Below, in pieces: positions 17,400-23,727 of a stretch of 23,727 nt of DNA. The translations under genes and the position numbers were made by a program. Each line of letters begins with the position of its first letter. Positions within the stretch are counted from its first letter, which is position 1. This DNA is from a virus: positions 1 to 23,727 of IMG/VR virus record IMGVR_UViG_3300034061_001255; one strand, 5' to 3'. The notes beneath the pieces are model-generated. The model was not told the origin of the DNA and did not search any database. It worked only from the letters and a program-made list of their open reading frames with translations.

Positions 17400-20235
17400 C
17401 TTCGTACACAGGGCGGGTAATCTGCATTACGTTGACTCGCATAGTCGGACCGCGTGTCTTGGACAGCATATCTTTGCGCAGGTACTTAATCTTGTAGTTT
17501 GGCAGGCGCTCAAGCTGTTCCTTGAAGTCTTTGTAACCATAACTCATCGACACGCAGTGCTGTTTGAGAAGCTGTTCCTCAATGAAATAATCAACGTGCC
17601 CGGGTGTAAACCCATGCTCTACACGCCCAGCTACATCAGATCGGGTTAGCGACTGGTCAATATCCCCATTACCGCCTAGCGTCGCGTCCAGTACACCGTT
17701 GAGGTACTTAACAACCACGAACTTACCAAAGCGCTCACGGGTATAGGCGTTGAGTACATCTTCTGCGTTGCGCTTGCTTCCATGGATAATGCCCCGTGCG
17801 CTGTACACCATCAGTCGCAGAACTTCTACAATCGGCTTGATGGGAATGTCGATCAGATTGGCATACTTCTTACCAAGCAGTTGCACAATGGTTAGGATAC
17901 AGGCGTTACCCGCAGTCCAGTACCGCTCGTCAGCGTTGGTTTCAAACTCGGTTTCTAGGTTTGCTTGGGTCTTCATCAACACTTCTTTGGCGACCTCACG
18001 GTTCTGTACCATCCAGCGGATTAACTCTAGTCCAACTACACCAAAGTTATCCTTAAGTAGCCCCAGCGTTCTGCCTTCTTCAGCCGTCCACTTTAGCTTC
18101 TTGTTCATCTGTAACTCAAGAATACGGAACATCTCGCCCTGTGACGCATGCTTACGTGCGCCCGATAAGTAGTCCATAACGTGCGTATTTGACGATAAAA
18201 GCACCAGCAGTTTCCATGTAGAGGTATTGATGCGCTCCTCGTTGGAGCCCTGCTTCATGCGGTCTTTGCCCTTACCTTGTGTTAAGTCAAGTAAGAACTC
18301 AGGCAACCACTCGAAGTCTTCACGGCTCTTGCTGGTGGTCTCGTCAATAATAAATGGCAAGCTGTTGAGCAAACCCTGACGCTGTTGCGATGCAACAATA
18401 GATGTACTCTGTGTCACACGGTAGCGCTCAGGATGCCCGAAGAAACTAGCCGCTAGTTCAAGGGTCAAAGACTTACCTGTTCCCGAATCGGACGAACCAA
18501 GGTGGTATACACAGCCGTTGAACTTGGTGAAGTTCATTAGCAAGCTAGCTGGGCCAACTAAAGACATTGCCAGCACCGACCACTCTTCCTTGGCAATCAG
18601 CATGTTAAATACCTTGCGCCAGCTTTCTATCGTGCCGGTGGGTACTGTGGACTGGTTGATGTTATCCAAGGCGGGTGTCGGTACATATACTTCGCTTCCG
18701 TTGTAAGACATAATCCGACTGTTGTATACGAACGTGTTGTCAGCCTGCCAGCCGCAGTTGTTTGGTATCTTGACAGCCCGTTTGTTGGCGCTAATAAACT
18801 CTACGCACCCACGGATGTAGTCAAACAAGTTCTTGTCGTTACCTGAACCATAGGCGGCAATCACGTTCTGATTGGCTAGCGCCTTGACTGTCTCGTCCTT
18901 ACTTACGATGGACTTCTGTGGAATCAGGATGTCGACTGCGCCCTCGGGTCTAAAGGCAAGTAGGTGCACCAAGTGGTCGCCGTTGCTGTTTAGGATGTCC
19001 ACCGCAAACAAGTCGTATGGCAACAGCATGACCTGCTTACGTGACTTACCGCCCTGCTCATCTTCCACCATTCTGTCCATGAACACACCACCATTGCTGC
19101 CGAACGCAAAGCCCTTGGGTGGGGTTGGACGGGTGATGGTCTGCGGTGCCAGTACGGCTTCTTCTTCCTGCACGCGCTCGACTACTACCTCTTTCTGTTC
19201 TACATCAACCTTGATCTCCCGCCCTAGCGCCAGTGGATTGGTGAACTTGTTGTAGTGTGGGCACGTTTCGCATACACCTGGATTAGCCTCATCGAACTTG
19301 AGACAGCCGTAAGGCCCCTTGATGGCATGCCACTTCTCGTTGTGCCGCCCTGTGTCGTATGGGTGCATGGCAGAAATCGCCAAGCCTTCTTCTTCCCCGT
19401 CATCGCAGTATTTAGCTATGCTGAGGATGCCACGCCATAAGGGTTCCATGCCGTCTTCTGTGGCATGCTCTTTGTAGTAATTGATCTGCGCACACGTCTT
19501 GATGTTCTTAAAGAAAGTAGCGCTATTCTCAATCAGCTTGACGCTGTTGGCGTTAGGCGCAAGTTTGGGACGTTGACCGGGCAGTTGGAGTGGGGGTAGG
19601 CTTTCGTATGACTGCTCACCAACGGCTTCCCGTAGGTGATTTGATAGAGCATTCAAGTTAAAGATGGTGCCCTTGACCTTAATACTTACCTTGCGTGGCT
19701 TGGCTTCTTTGTAGTTGTGTGTATCCGGCACACGCAGAATACGGGCGCTATCACCAGTAACCGAAGCGTCGATGTTAAAGCCGTGCTTCTTAGCCAACCG
19801 CTTAAGGTTCTCTGCAACAGGTTTCCATACAGCAATATCTACTTCTTCCTCAAACGGAAAGTAAACGTGCAAGCCACCACCACTAGAAATAATGAACGGC
19901 GTACCTAAAGTATTTAAATCTGTGTCGCCCAAGAACAAATCCAAAGCAGTAGCCGCTTGCGCTTTGTTTTCGTAGTTCTTACCTTTACCGCAGTCGATGT
20001 CCAAGAACAAAGACCGCATTTTTAAAGCGCTGTCGGCGGTGCGCTTCTTCTTATCATCAAACGAAGCCAAGGCAAAGAAAGTGTTGTAGCCCTTCCCATC
20101 AAACGCCATGGCGGCGTTGTACAACTCGTCAATCGTGTTAACGAATATGTGCTCTCTTTTTGCTGTGCTAATCTCGGCAGTGCAGTAAACACCCGAAGAC
20201 GGTAGCACAGTCGCTAGGAATTCCTGCGACGTCAT
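17386..20235 (-). CDS. Primase-helicase: AEP primase fused to DUF927-like ATPase
   Basis: This 949-aa replication protein should prime and unwind phage DNA. Residues 1-200 are an archaeo-eukaryotic-type primase: the metal-binding DxD is D79-I-D81 (LFLDIDCG), GGGLHVYF places the catalytic His at 123, and NIDASVTGDSARILRVPDTHN (about 154-174, truncated in meaning here to its D156/D162 region) holds the third acidic site. A cysteine cluster follows (C311, C322, C325, H327), probably binding zinc. Residues 400-700 match DUF927-type helicase/ATPase domains: GW (495-496), Walker A GSSDSGTGKS (580-589) and Walker B FIIDE (ending D631-E632). GAGAGG lies 7 nt before the ATG. It is the last clear gene of the minus operon. 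No DNA polymerase is visible in the window. Confidence 0.9.
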   Translation of the reverse strand: MTSQEFLATVLPSSGVYCTAEISTAKREHIFVNTIDELYNAAMAFDGKGYNTFFALASFDDKKKRTADSALKMRSLFLDIDCGKGKNYENKAQAATALDLFLGDTDLNTLGTPFIISSGGGLHVYFPFEEEVDIAVWKPVAENLKRLAKKHGFNIDASVTGDSARILRVPDTHNYKEAKPRKVSIKVKGTIFNLNALSNHLREAVGEQSYESLPPLQLPGQRPKLAPNANSVKLIENSATFFKNIKTCAQINYYKEHATEDGMEPLWRGILSIAKYCDDGEEEGLAISAMHPYDTGRHNEKWHAIKGPYGCLKFDEANPGVCETCPHYNKFTNPLALGREIKVDVEQKEVVVERVQEEEAVLAPQTITRPTPPKGFAFGSNGGVFMDRMVEDEQGGKSRKQVMLLPYDLFAVDILNSNGDHLVHLLAFRPEGAVDILIPQKSIVSKDETVKALANQNVIAAYGSGNDKNLFDYIRGCVEFISANKRAVKIPNNCGWQADNTFVYNSRIMSYNGSEVYVPTPALDNINQSTVPTGTIESWRKVFNMLIAKEEWSVLAMSLVGPASLLMNFTKFNGCVYHLGSSDSGTGKSLTLELAASFFGHPERYRVTQSTSIVASQQRQGLLNSLPFIIDETTSKSREDFEWLPEFLLDLTQGKGKDRMKQGSNEERINTSTWKLLVLLSSNTHVMDYLSGARKHASQGEMFRILELQMNKKLKWTAEEGRTLGLLKDNFGVVGLELIRWMVQNREVAKEVLMKTQANLETEFETNADERYWTAGNACILTIVQLLGKKYANLIDIPIKPIVEVLRLMVYSARGIIHGSKRNAEDVLNAYTRERFGKFVVVKYLNGVLDATLGGNGDIDQSLTRSDVAGRVEHGFTPGHVDYFIEEQLLKQHCVSMSYGYKDFKEQLERLPNYKIKYLRKDMLSKTRGPTMRVNVMQITRPVYEDEES

Positions 20236-20250
20236 GTGAAACCTCTCGAG

Positions 20251-20403
20251 TTAAGTTATTTTTAGGGCAAAACGAGCAAGTATTTCTAGCTGAAACTCTT
20301 TAGGCAAACCGTCGCCGTGAGCAAAATCTTCAGAAAATCGCAACAGTTCGTAGTCAGTAAGCGCTTTTGGGTTTGACGTGGTTTCTACTGGTTCTTTATA
20401 CAT
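20251..20403 (-). CDS. Small 50-aa protein of unknown function
   Basis: The frame begins MYKEPVETTSNPKALTDYEL and ends ARFALKIT, with an acidic middle and a predicted helix (LPKEFQLEILARFAL). It begins 19 nt before the end of the HTH gene and stops 15 nt before the primase start, filling the gap exactly, which favours a real gene. AGAGG about 10 nt upstream is a weak ribosome-binding site. No family is recognised, and it carries no signal peptide or cysteines. Confidence 0.6.
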   Translation of the reverse strand: MYKEPVETTSNPKALTDYELLRFSEDFAHGDGLPKEFQLEILARFALKIT

Positions 20404-20651
20404 TCTCTTAGCGCCTCTTCTGCTGTTTTACTGTTTTGTAATATATTCAACAAAGACTGTACACGTGTTCGATATGACTGCGTTACTTCTGTGCCGCTGA
20501 ACCAGTTGTATACCGTTTGCCTTGTTGCGCCTGTAAATTTTGCTACTTCAATCACGGGGAAGTCTAAATGAATAGCCCATCTTCCCAACTGGTTGCCCAG
20601 CGTTTTTGGTGCGTTCTTCGTTGTTTGTTTTATTTCTTCTGAATAAGCCAT
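20385..20651 (-). CDS. Small HTH DNA-binding protein (Cro/CI-like)
   Basis: This 88-aa protein has a single helix-turn-helix at about residues 33-52 (VIEVAKFTGATRQTVYNWF), the recognition helix being RQTVYNWFSG, as in Cro/CI or XRE-type regulators. A short basic N-terminus precedes it and a helical tail (SLLNILQNSKTAEEALREC) could dimerise. It sits inside the replication operon rather than divergently, so it is more likely a tuner of early transcription than a lysogeny switch. A possible target is the palindrome at 22161-22176, an inference only. The ribosome-binding site is weak (GAG, about 9 nt upstream), and a stable UUCG hairpin lies 15 nt before the start. Confidence 0.75.
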   Translation of the reverse strand: MAYSEEIKQTTKNAPKTLGNQLGRWAIHLDFPVIEVAKFTGATRQTVYNWFSGTEVTQSYRTRVQSLLNILQNSKTAEEALRECIKNQ

Positions 20652-20666
20652 GATGTTCTCGTTAGT

Positions 20667-20682
20667 GGGGGCCGAAGCCCCC
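20667..20682 (-). other. UUCG-tetraloop RNA hairpin between two small genes
   Basis: In the minus-strand transcript, GGGGGC and GCCCCC close a UUCG loop with the C(UUCG)G pair that makes such hairpins unusually stable. It lies 4 nt after the stop of the six-cysteine gene and 15 nt before the HTH start. No T-run follows, so it is not a canonical terminator. It could protect the 3' end of the upstream message, pause RNA polymerase or limit HTH translation. Confidence 0.7.
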
Positions 20683-20686
20683 TATC

Positions 20687-20839
20687 TTAAAAGCAAGTTG
20701 TGTTGCAGTTACCCCACTGGTCACAACACGTTGTGCAGATAACCATACGACCACCTTGAGTGACTGTTTGGGTTGTGCAACGTGCGTAAACAGAAAGAGC
20801 AGTCAACGATAAAACAACTCCAACAATAAACTTATTCAT
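20687..20839 (-). CDS. Small secreted six-cysteine protein
   Basis: This 50-aa protein has a textbook signal peptide: MNK, a hydrophobic core (FIVGVVLSLTAL), then SVYA with Val at -3 and Ala at -1 for signal peptidase I, predicting cleavage after residue 20. The mature part of about 30 residues contains all six cysteines (21, 35, 38, 39, 45, 49) in the pattern C-x13-C-x2-CC-x5-C-x3-CF, suggesting disulfide bonding in the periplasm. The start overlaps the preceding gene by 8 nt. GAGGAG at 20847-20852, 7 nt upstream, is a strong ribosome-binding site embedded in that gene's last codons. Function is unknown. Envelope-level jobs such as superinfection exclusion or inhibition of a periplasmic factor are possible but unproven. 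Confidence 0.75.
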   Translation of the reverse strand: MNKFIVGVVLSLTALSVYARCTTQTVTQGGRMVICTTCCDQWGNCNTTCF

Positions 20840-21725
20840 CATCCCACTCCTCAACAGTAGAAGCTAAGCTACTGGCCTTCTTGGCTGGCACTGCGCTTGC
20901 CTTTGCGGCTGGCTTACGCTTCTCAGGCTCGTCCACTTCAGCTTCTTCGGCTTTCGGTTCTGCCTTGAGGCTTGGCTTCTTACCTTCAAGTTGTGGTGCT
21001 TTCTCTGCTGGCTTGGCGACTGACATCGTTACCGCCATTTTGGCTTCCACGGACTCGCCTTTCTTAACGGCTACTTCATACTCATCGTCTTCTAACCAAC
21101 GTACTGGTTGAAAAAACAACTTGGGTACTGCGGCTTTTGTATCAAAACGGAGACGTGTTACGAGTGTCTCAGGGTTAATGTTTTGTGCGGCAAGGTAACG
21201 AGCGTAGGCTTGTAGTGGGCGTTTGTCGCCTTCTTCCTTACCAAAGATGGATGTAGCCGCTAGGGTCAACTGCATTACGTCACCCTGTACATCGTTAGCT
21301 AAGACTACCGCAAGGCGTTGTGAGAAACGGCAAGCCTTGGATTCGCCTTGACCTGAGCCTTTGACGTTCATCGGGCATGATGCGCAGTCGCTTGCTTGTG
21401 GCTCTTCGATGGATGCGTCGGGCTTGTCGCCGTCTGCTGACCAGCAATCAGGTCCCTTGGTCTCGCCTTCAACGTATTGACCAGCGTAGAACGTACGGCT
21501 AATCTTCGGTGCGGCATTGACAATAACAACATCAAGGTGGCGATCGTCGATCGAGGTAATTTCTTTACCGTCAGCCATCAAGCGGAATACACCGCCTTTG
21601 ATGGAGATGCGCTTGGTACTGCCGCCACCTGTACCGCCGGTAAGGCTCTTGGTTAATGCAGATAATTCGCCCTTGCGTGCAAACGCTGGGGTTTGATTCG
21701 GGTTAAAGCTGGCTAGATCGCCCAT
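20832..21725 (-). CDS. Putative ssDNA-binding/replication accessory protein
   Basis: This 297-aa protein has a beta-rich core (about residues 35-220) with four cysteines (94, 114, 117, 132; C-x19-C-x2-C-x14-C) that may bind zinc. A Lys/Ala/Pro/Glu-rich tail ends in EEWDDE. A folded core with an acidic C-terminal tip and a place beside primase and helicase genes recalls phage single-strand DNA-binding proteins such as T7 gp2.5 or the zinc-containing T4 gp32, though I see no clear homology. A longer start at 21740 would overlap the preceding stop. I prefer the ATG at 21725 because GAGGAG stands 7 nt before it. The gene overlaps the six-cysteine gene by 8 nt. Confidence 0.65.
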   Translation of the reverse strand: MGDLASFNPNQTPAFARKGELSALTKSLTGGTGGGSTKRISIKGGVFRLMADGKEITSIDDRHLDVVIVNAAPKISRTFYAGQYVEGETKGPDCWSADGDKPDASIEEPQASDCASCPMNVKGSGQGESKACRFSQRLAVVLANDVQGDVMQLTLAATSIFGKEEGDKRPLQAYARYLAAQNINPETLVTRLRFDTKAAVPKLFFQPVRWLEDDEYEVAVKKGESVEAKMAVTMSVAKPAEKAPQLEGKKPSLKAEPKAEEAEVDEPEKRKPAAKASAVPAKKASSLASTVEEWDDE

Positions 21726-21736
21726 AATACTGCTCC

Positions 21737-22147
21737 TCATTTGGTTGGTTTACGTACTGTTACTGCATACTCCGACATCGAGTTGAGCCCGGCTGGCACT
21801 ACACCCGGGTTCTCTTCTAAAAACATAGACATATTCTTCTGCGCTATGCGCTTCTCAAACAGGTCTAGTGCATCGTGTTCTACAACAAAGTTCTTGAATG
21901 AATCCCAGTCGTCTGTGTAGTAACGAGTTTTCTGTGACAAGATGATAGTGCCTTCTTCTGTCCGCACCGAGTTCATACCCAGCGCCAACATCTGATCTTT
22001 CATGGCGTTCTTAATTTCGTCTTGCTTCGCTTTGAGTTCTTCAATCTGACTCTCATACTCCTTGGTCAGTTCTTGAACCTTTGTGTACATCTTACGATAT
22101 ACACGTGCTAGTTTATCTAGCGGTACTACTTCCTCTTCATTTGGCAT
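21737..22147 (-). CDS. Coiled-coil phage protein, Gp157-like architecture
   Basis: This 136-aa protein has an N-terminal coiled coil (about residues 10-55, YRKMYTKVQELTKEYESQIE) followed by a small beta-type domain (GMNSVRTEEGTIILSQKTRYY) and a closing region with DWDSFKNFVVEHDALDLFEKR and NPGVVPAGLN. The helix-then-GxxSxxTxxGT layout resembles siphovirus Gp157-type or host-nuclease-inhibitor-like proteins common in phage early operons. I regard this as architecture, not proven homology. AAGGAG lies 7 nt before the start, directly next to a 16-bp palindrome and a possible promoter. Its stop is followed closely by the ssDNA-binding candidate, so it likely acts in DNA replication or protection. 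Confidence 0.65.
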   Translation of the reverse strand: MPNEEEVVPLDKLARVYRKMYTKVQELTKEYESQIEELKAKQDEIKNAMKDQMLALGMNSVRTEEGTIILSQKTRYYTDDWDSFKNFVVEHDALDLFEKRIAQKNMSMFLEENPGVVPAGLNSMSEYAVTVRKPTK

Positions 22148-22160
22148 TTTTATGCTCCTT

Positions 22161-22176
22161 TGTAAAATATTTTACA
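22161..22176. promoter_or_regulatory. Perfect 16-bp palindrome, probable operator
   Basis: TGTAAAATATTTTACA is a perfect inverted repeat in the 68-nt gap between the SNF2 helicase gene and the coiled-coil gene. It abuts the AAGGAG ribosome-binding site (22155-22160) and covers the -10 element of the predicted promoter at 22169-22197. A dimeric HTH protein bound here would block transcription; the phage's own 88-aa HTH protein is one candidate. As RNA it could also fold ahead of the ribosome-binding site. Confidence 0.6.
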
Positions 22177-22197
22177 TCAACAAAGTCAGGTGTACAA
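22169..22197 (-). promoter_or_regulatory. Predicted sigma70-type promoter inside the replication operon
   Basis: On the minus strand, TTGTAC (22192-22197) and TAAAAT (22169-22174) are separated by exactly 17 bases. The -10 matches TATAAT at five of six positions and the -35 is weak (three of six). Transcription would start near 22162, giving a leader of about 15 nt before the coiled-coil gene. Predicted from sequence only. Confidence 0.35.
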
Positions 22198-22215
22198 CCC
22201 GACTTAGGGTTTTCC

Positions 22216-23727
22216 TTAAAAATTAATTTCTTCCTTGTACAAATTTAGCAAGAGGTCGTGACCCTCAACACGTTTCTCTAACTGTTTAAACATGCGCTTC
22301 TCTATTTCACTGCCTTGCAAATGAATTACCGTTACGTTGGTTGATGTTTGCCCGATGCGATCGGCACGTGCAATGCACTGCAAGTAGGTTTCGACGGACA
22401 TGACTGGGCCATAAAACACCACGGTGTCTGCCGCCGTTAATGTTACACCATGCGATGCGGCTTGCGGTTGAACAACCAGTACACGTGGGTCAGGGCTGTT
22501 TTGAAAGCGCTTGAAGATGTCTGTGCGTTTGTTAACGCTTACATCGCCGTGTATCACTTCGCTGGCTATGTTGTTTTTAAGCAAGTGTGCGTTGATTGTC
22601 TCAATGCTGTGCCTGAATGGCGCAAACACAATAACCTTGCGGCTAGTCTCTTCAAGCACTTCCAGTAAGACATTTAGCCTAGGCGCACAATCAAACTCTA
22701 CAACTTCGTGGTCATCGGTGTAAGCCGCCCCTGCTGAGATTTGTAGTAACTTGGATACACCTGCGGCGGCATTGACGGCAGTAATCGTCTCGCCTGATGC
22801 CTGCATAACCATGAGGTCTTTGAGCATGCGGTAGTACTTAACCTGTTGAGGCGTAAGGGGAATCTCACGGGTCTCGGTAAGTACGGGTGGTAGGTCGGTA
22901 CATTCTTCTTTGGTGTACCTAATGGCTGGTTGCAATGCGTCATACACATCCTGCTGAGCGTTGCGCTTCGGTGCCCACTTGAACTTAGTCAGCTTATTCA
23001 TTACCTTGTCACGCCATGCAGTAGCAAACTTGGGTACACCGGCTGGGTTTACCAGCTTAGCCAAGCCGTACGCATCTATGGGCGACTGTGCGGCAGGTGT
23101 GCCCGTCATCATCCACAGCATGGTCTCGGGCTTAAGTATCTTGTTGAGTGACTTCCAGCGTTGTGTCGATGGGTTCTTGTAGGCGTTTGCTTCGTCCACA
23201 ATCACAAGGTCGAACTTGCCGTTGGCAACAACTTCATTAGCAATCAGGTTTAGCCCGTCGTAGTTAACTACTACGAACTCGTAGTCGCCTTGTACCATCT
23301 CGATACGCCGTGATGCCTGTGCATGATGCGCCGCAATAACTGAACGGTGAATGATGCTCTTGCCAATCGAACTTACCCAAGCGTCGTGCATGATGGACAG
23401 AGGGCATAGAATCAAACAACGCCGTACATGCTTGAGTTTCATTAGGTAGTCAGCCGCCCACAAGGCAGAGAAAGTCTTGCCAGTACCGGGGTCATTGAAC
23501 ACGAACGCTCTACGATTCATTGTCAAGAAGCAAGCGGTATCTATTTGGTGGGCGAACGGCTTGAACCGCCCCGGCCAGTCGTACTTAGCGGTAATGGGTG
23601 ATGGTGCGTTTTTTACACCTAGGTTGCGGAGCACACGCGTTTCGTCTAACCCCCAGTACACGGCTACTTCAAACGTGCCGTTGTCTTCGCTGACGATCTT
23701 GCTTCTAGGTATAACGCTGTACTTGGA
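22216..23727 (-). CDS. SNF2-family DEAD/DEAH-type helicase (start beyond window)
   Basis: The frame is open to the window edge, so the gene is partial at its 5' end. A GTG at 23661 would be a possible start but has no ribosome-binding site, and the 22 upstream codons read as protein (SKYSVIPRSKIVSEDNGTF), so I extend it. Counting from that GTG, the motifs are Walker A NDPGTGKT (56-63), DEAN in place of DEAH (156-159), motif III TGTP (186-189), and a C-terminal helicase domain ending in QCIARADRIGQ, the SNF2 motif VI. It is an ATP-driven DNA translocase or remodeller, likely for phage replication or recombination. The Asn in the DExx box is an ordinary SNF2-type variation that I cannot confirm as functional. 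It is the first visible gene of the minus operon. Confidence 0.88.
   Translation of the reverse strand, partial: SKYSVIPRSKIVSEDNGTFEVAVYWGLDETRVLRNLGVKNAPSPITAKYDWPGRFKPFAHQIDTACFLTMNRRAFVFNDPGTGKTFSALWAADYLMKLKHVRRCLILCPLSIMHDAWVSSIGKSIIHRSVIAAHHAQASRRIEMVQGDYEFVVVNYDGLNLIANEVVANGKFDLVIVDEANAYKNPSTQRWKSLNKILKPETMLWMMTGTPAAQSPIDAYGLAKLVNPAGVPKFATAWRDKVMNKLTKFKWAPKRNAQQDVYDALQPAIRYTKEECTDLPPVLTETREIPLTPQQVKYYRMLKDLMVMQASGETITAVNAAAGVSKLLQISAGAAYTDDHEVVEFDCAPRLNVLLEVLEETSRKVIVFAPFRHSIETINAHLLKNNIASEVIHGDVSVNKRTDIFKRFQNSPDPRVLVVQPQAASHGVTLTAADTVVFYGPVMSVETYLQCIARADRIGQTSTNVTVIHLQGSEIEKRMFKQLEKRVEGHDLLLNLYKEEINF

Noticed and set aside
18872-19255. A 127-codon plus-strand frame inside the primase gene
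   Set aside because: It is antisense to the conserved DUF927 region, has no ribosome-binding site and its product (Ser/Thr/Leu-rich) looks like a shadow frame.
20385-20651. HTH protein as a lysogeny repressor
   Set aside because: There is no divergent promoter region, no integrase and no partner Cro-type gene in the window. The gene is inside the replication operon, so a local regulatory role is more economical.
20722-20735. CACAAC-AC-GTTGTG inverted repeat as an operator
   Set aside because: It lies in the codons of the cysteine-rich end of the six-cysteine protein, has short arms, and no promoter elements are seen around it.

Overview
The window reads as part of a tailed bacteriophage genome (or a prophage), with no bacterial housekeeping genes, tRNA, rRNA, insertion sequence or CRISPR array visible. 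A 3TM-type holin tail joined to a GH108 endolysin, followed by virion genes and a 9.3-kb polyvalent-protein gene, and an opposing DNA replication block, suggest a short-tailed (podovirus-like) phage of a Gram-negative host. The glycine-rich virion proteins resemble families I associate with uncultured freshwater phages of Betaproteobacteria. That host guess is memory-based inference, not shown by the sequence.

Layout. Positions 1-17224, plus strand, form one tightly packed late operon. It runs: end of a holin gene, endolysin, a 719-aa structural/tail protein, a 223-aa protein with a C1q/TNF-like beta domain, a 433-aa glycine-zipper protein, a 138-aa GNAT-like protein, 392-aa and 475-aa low-complexity virion-type proteins, and a 3098-aa polyvalent protein. 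Several junctions are ATGA or TAATG overlaps, which points to translational coupling. The polyvalent protein carries a PolyVal-type metallopeptidase motif and a C-terminal LPD38-like domain. A plus-strand terminator lies at 17288-17317.

Positions 17208-23727, minus strand, form the replication operon, read from the right edge. It runs: an SNF2-type helicase open at the window edge, a 136-aa coiled-coil protein, a cysteine-containing ssDNA-binding-protein candidate, a 50-aa secreted six-cysteine protein, an 88-aa HTH protein, a 50-aa small ORF, and a 949-aa AEP primase/DUF927-like helicase. A possible 63-aa ORF trails the primase across the convergent junction. Two of the small minus-strand genes have no other obvious caller: the secreted six-Cys protein (20687-20839) and the 50-aa ORF (20251-20403).

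How it fits together. The minus operon supplies priming, unwinding and probably single-strand protection of DNA, with one likely internal promoter/operator (22161-22197) ahead of the 136-aa gene. The plus operon supplies lysis, tail or ejection-type virion proteins and a giant protein probably packaged and delivered with the DNA. The two operons converge at about 17.2-17.4 kb, where opposing hairpin-plus-U-tract signals overlap a plausible small coding frame.
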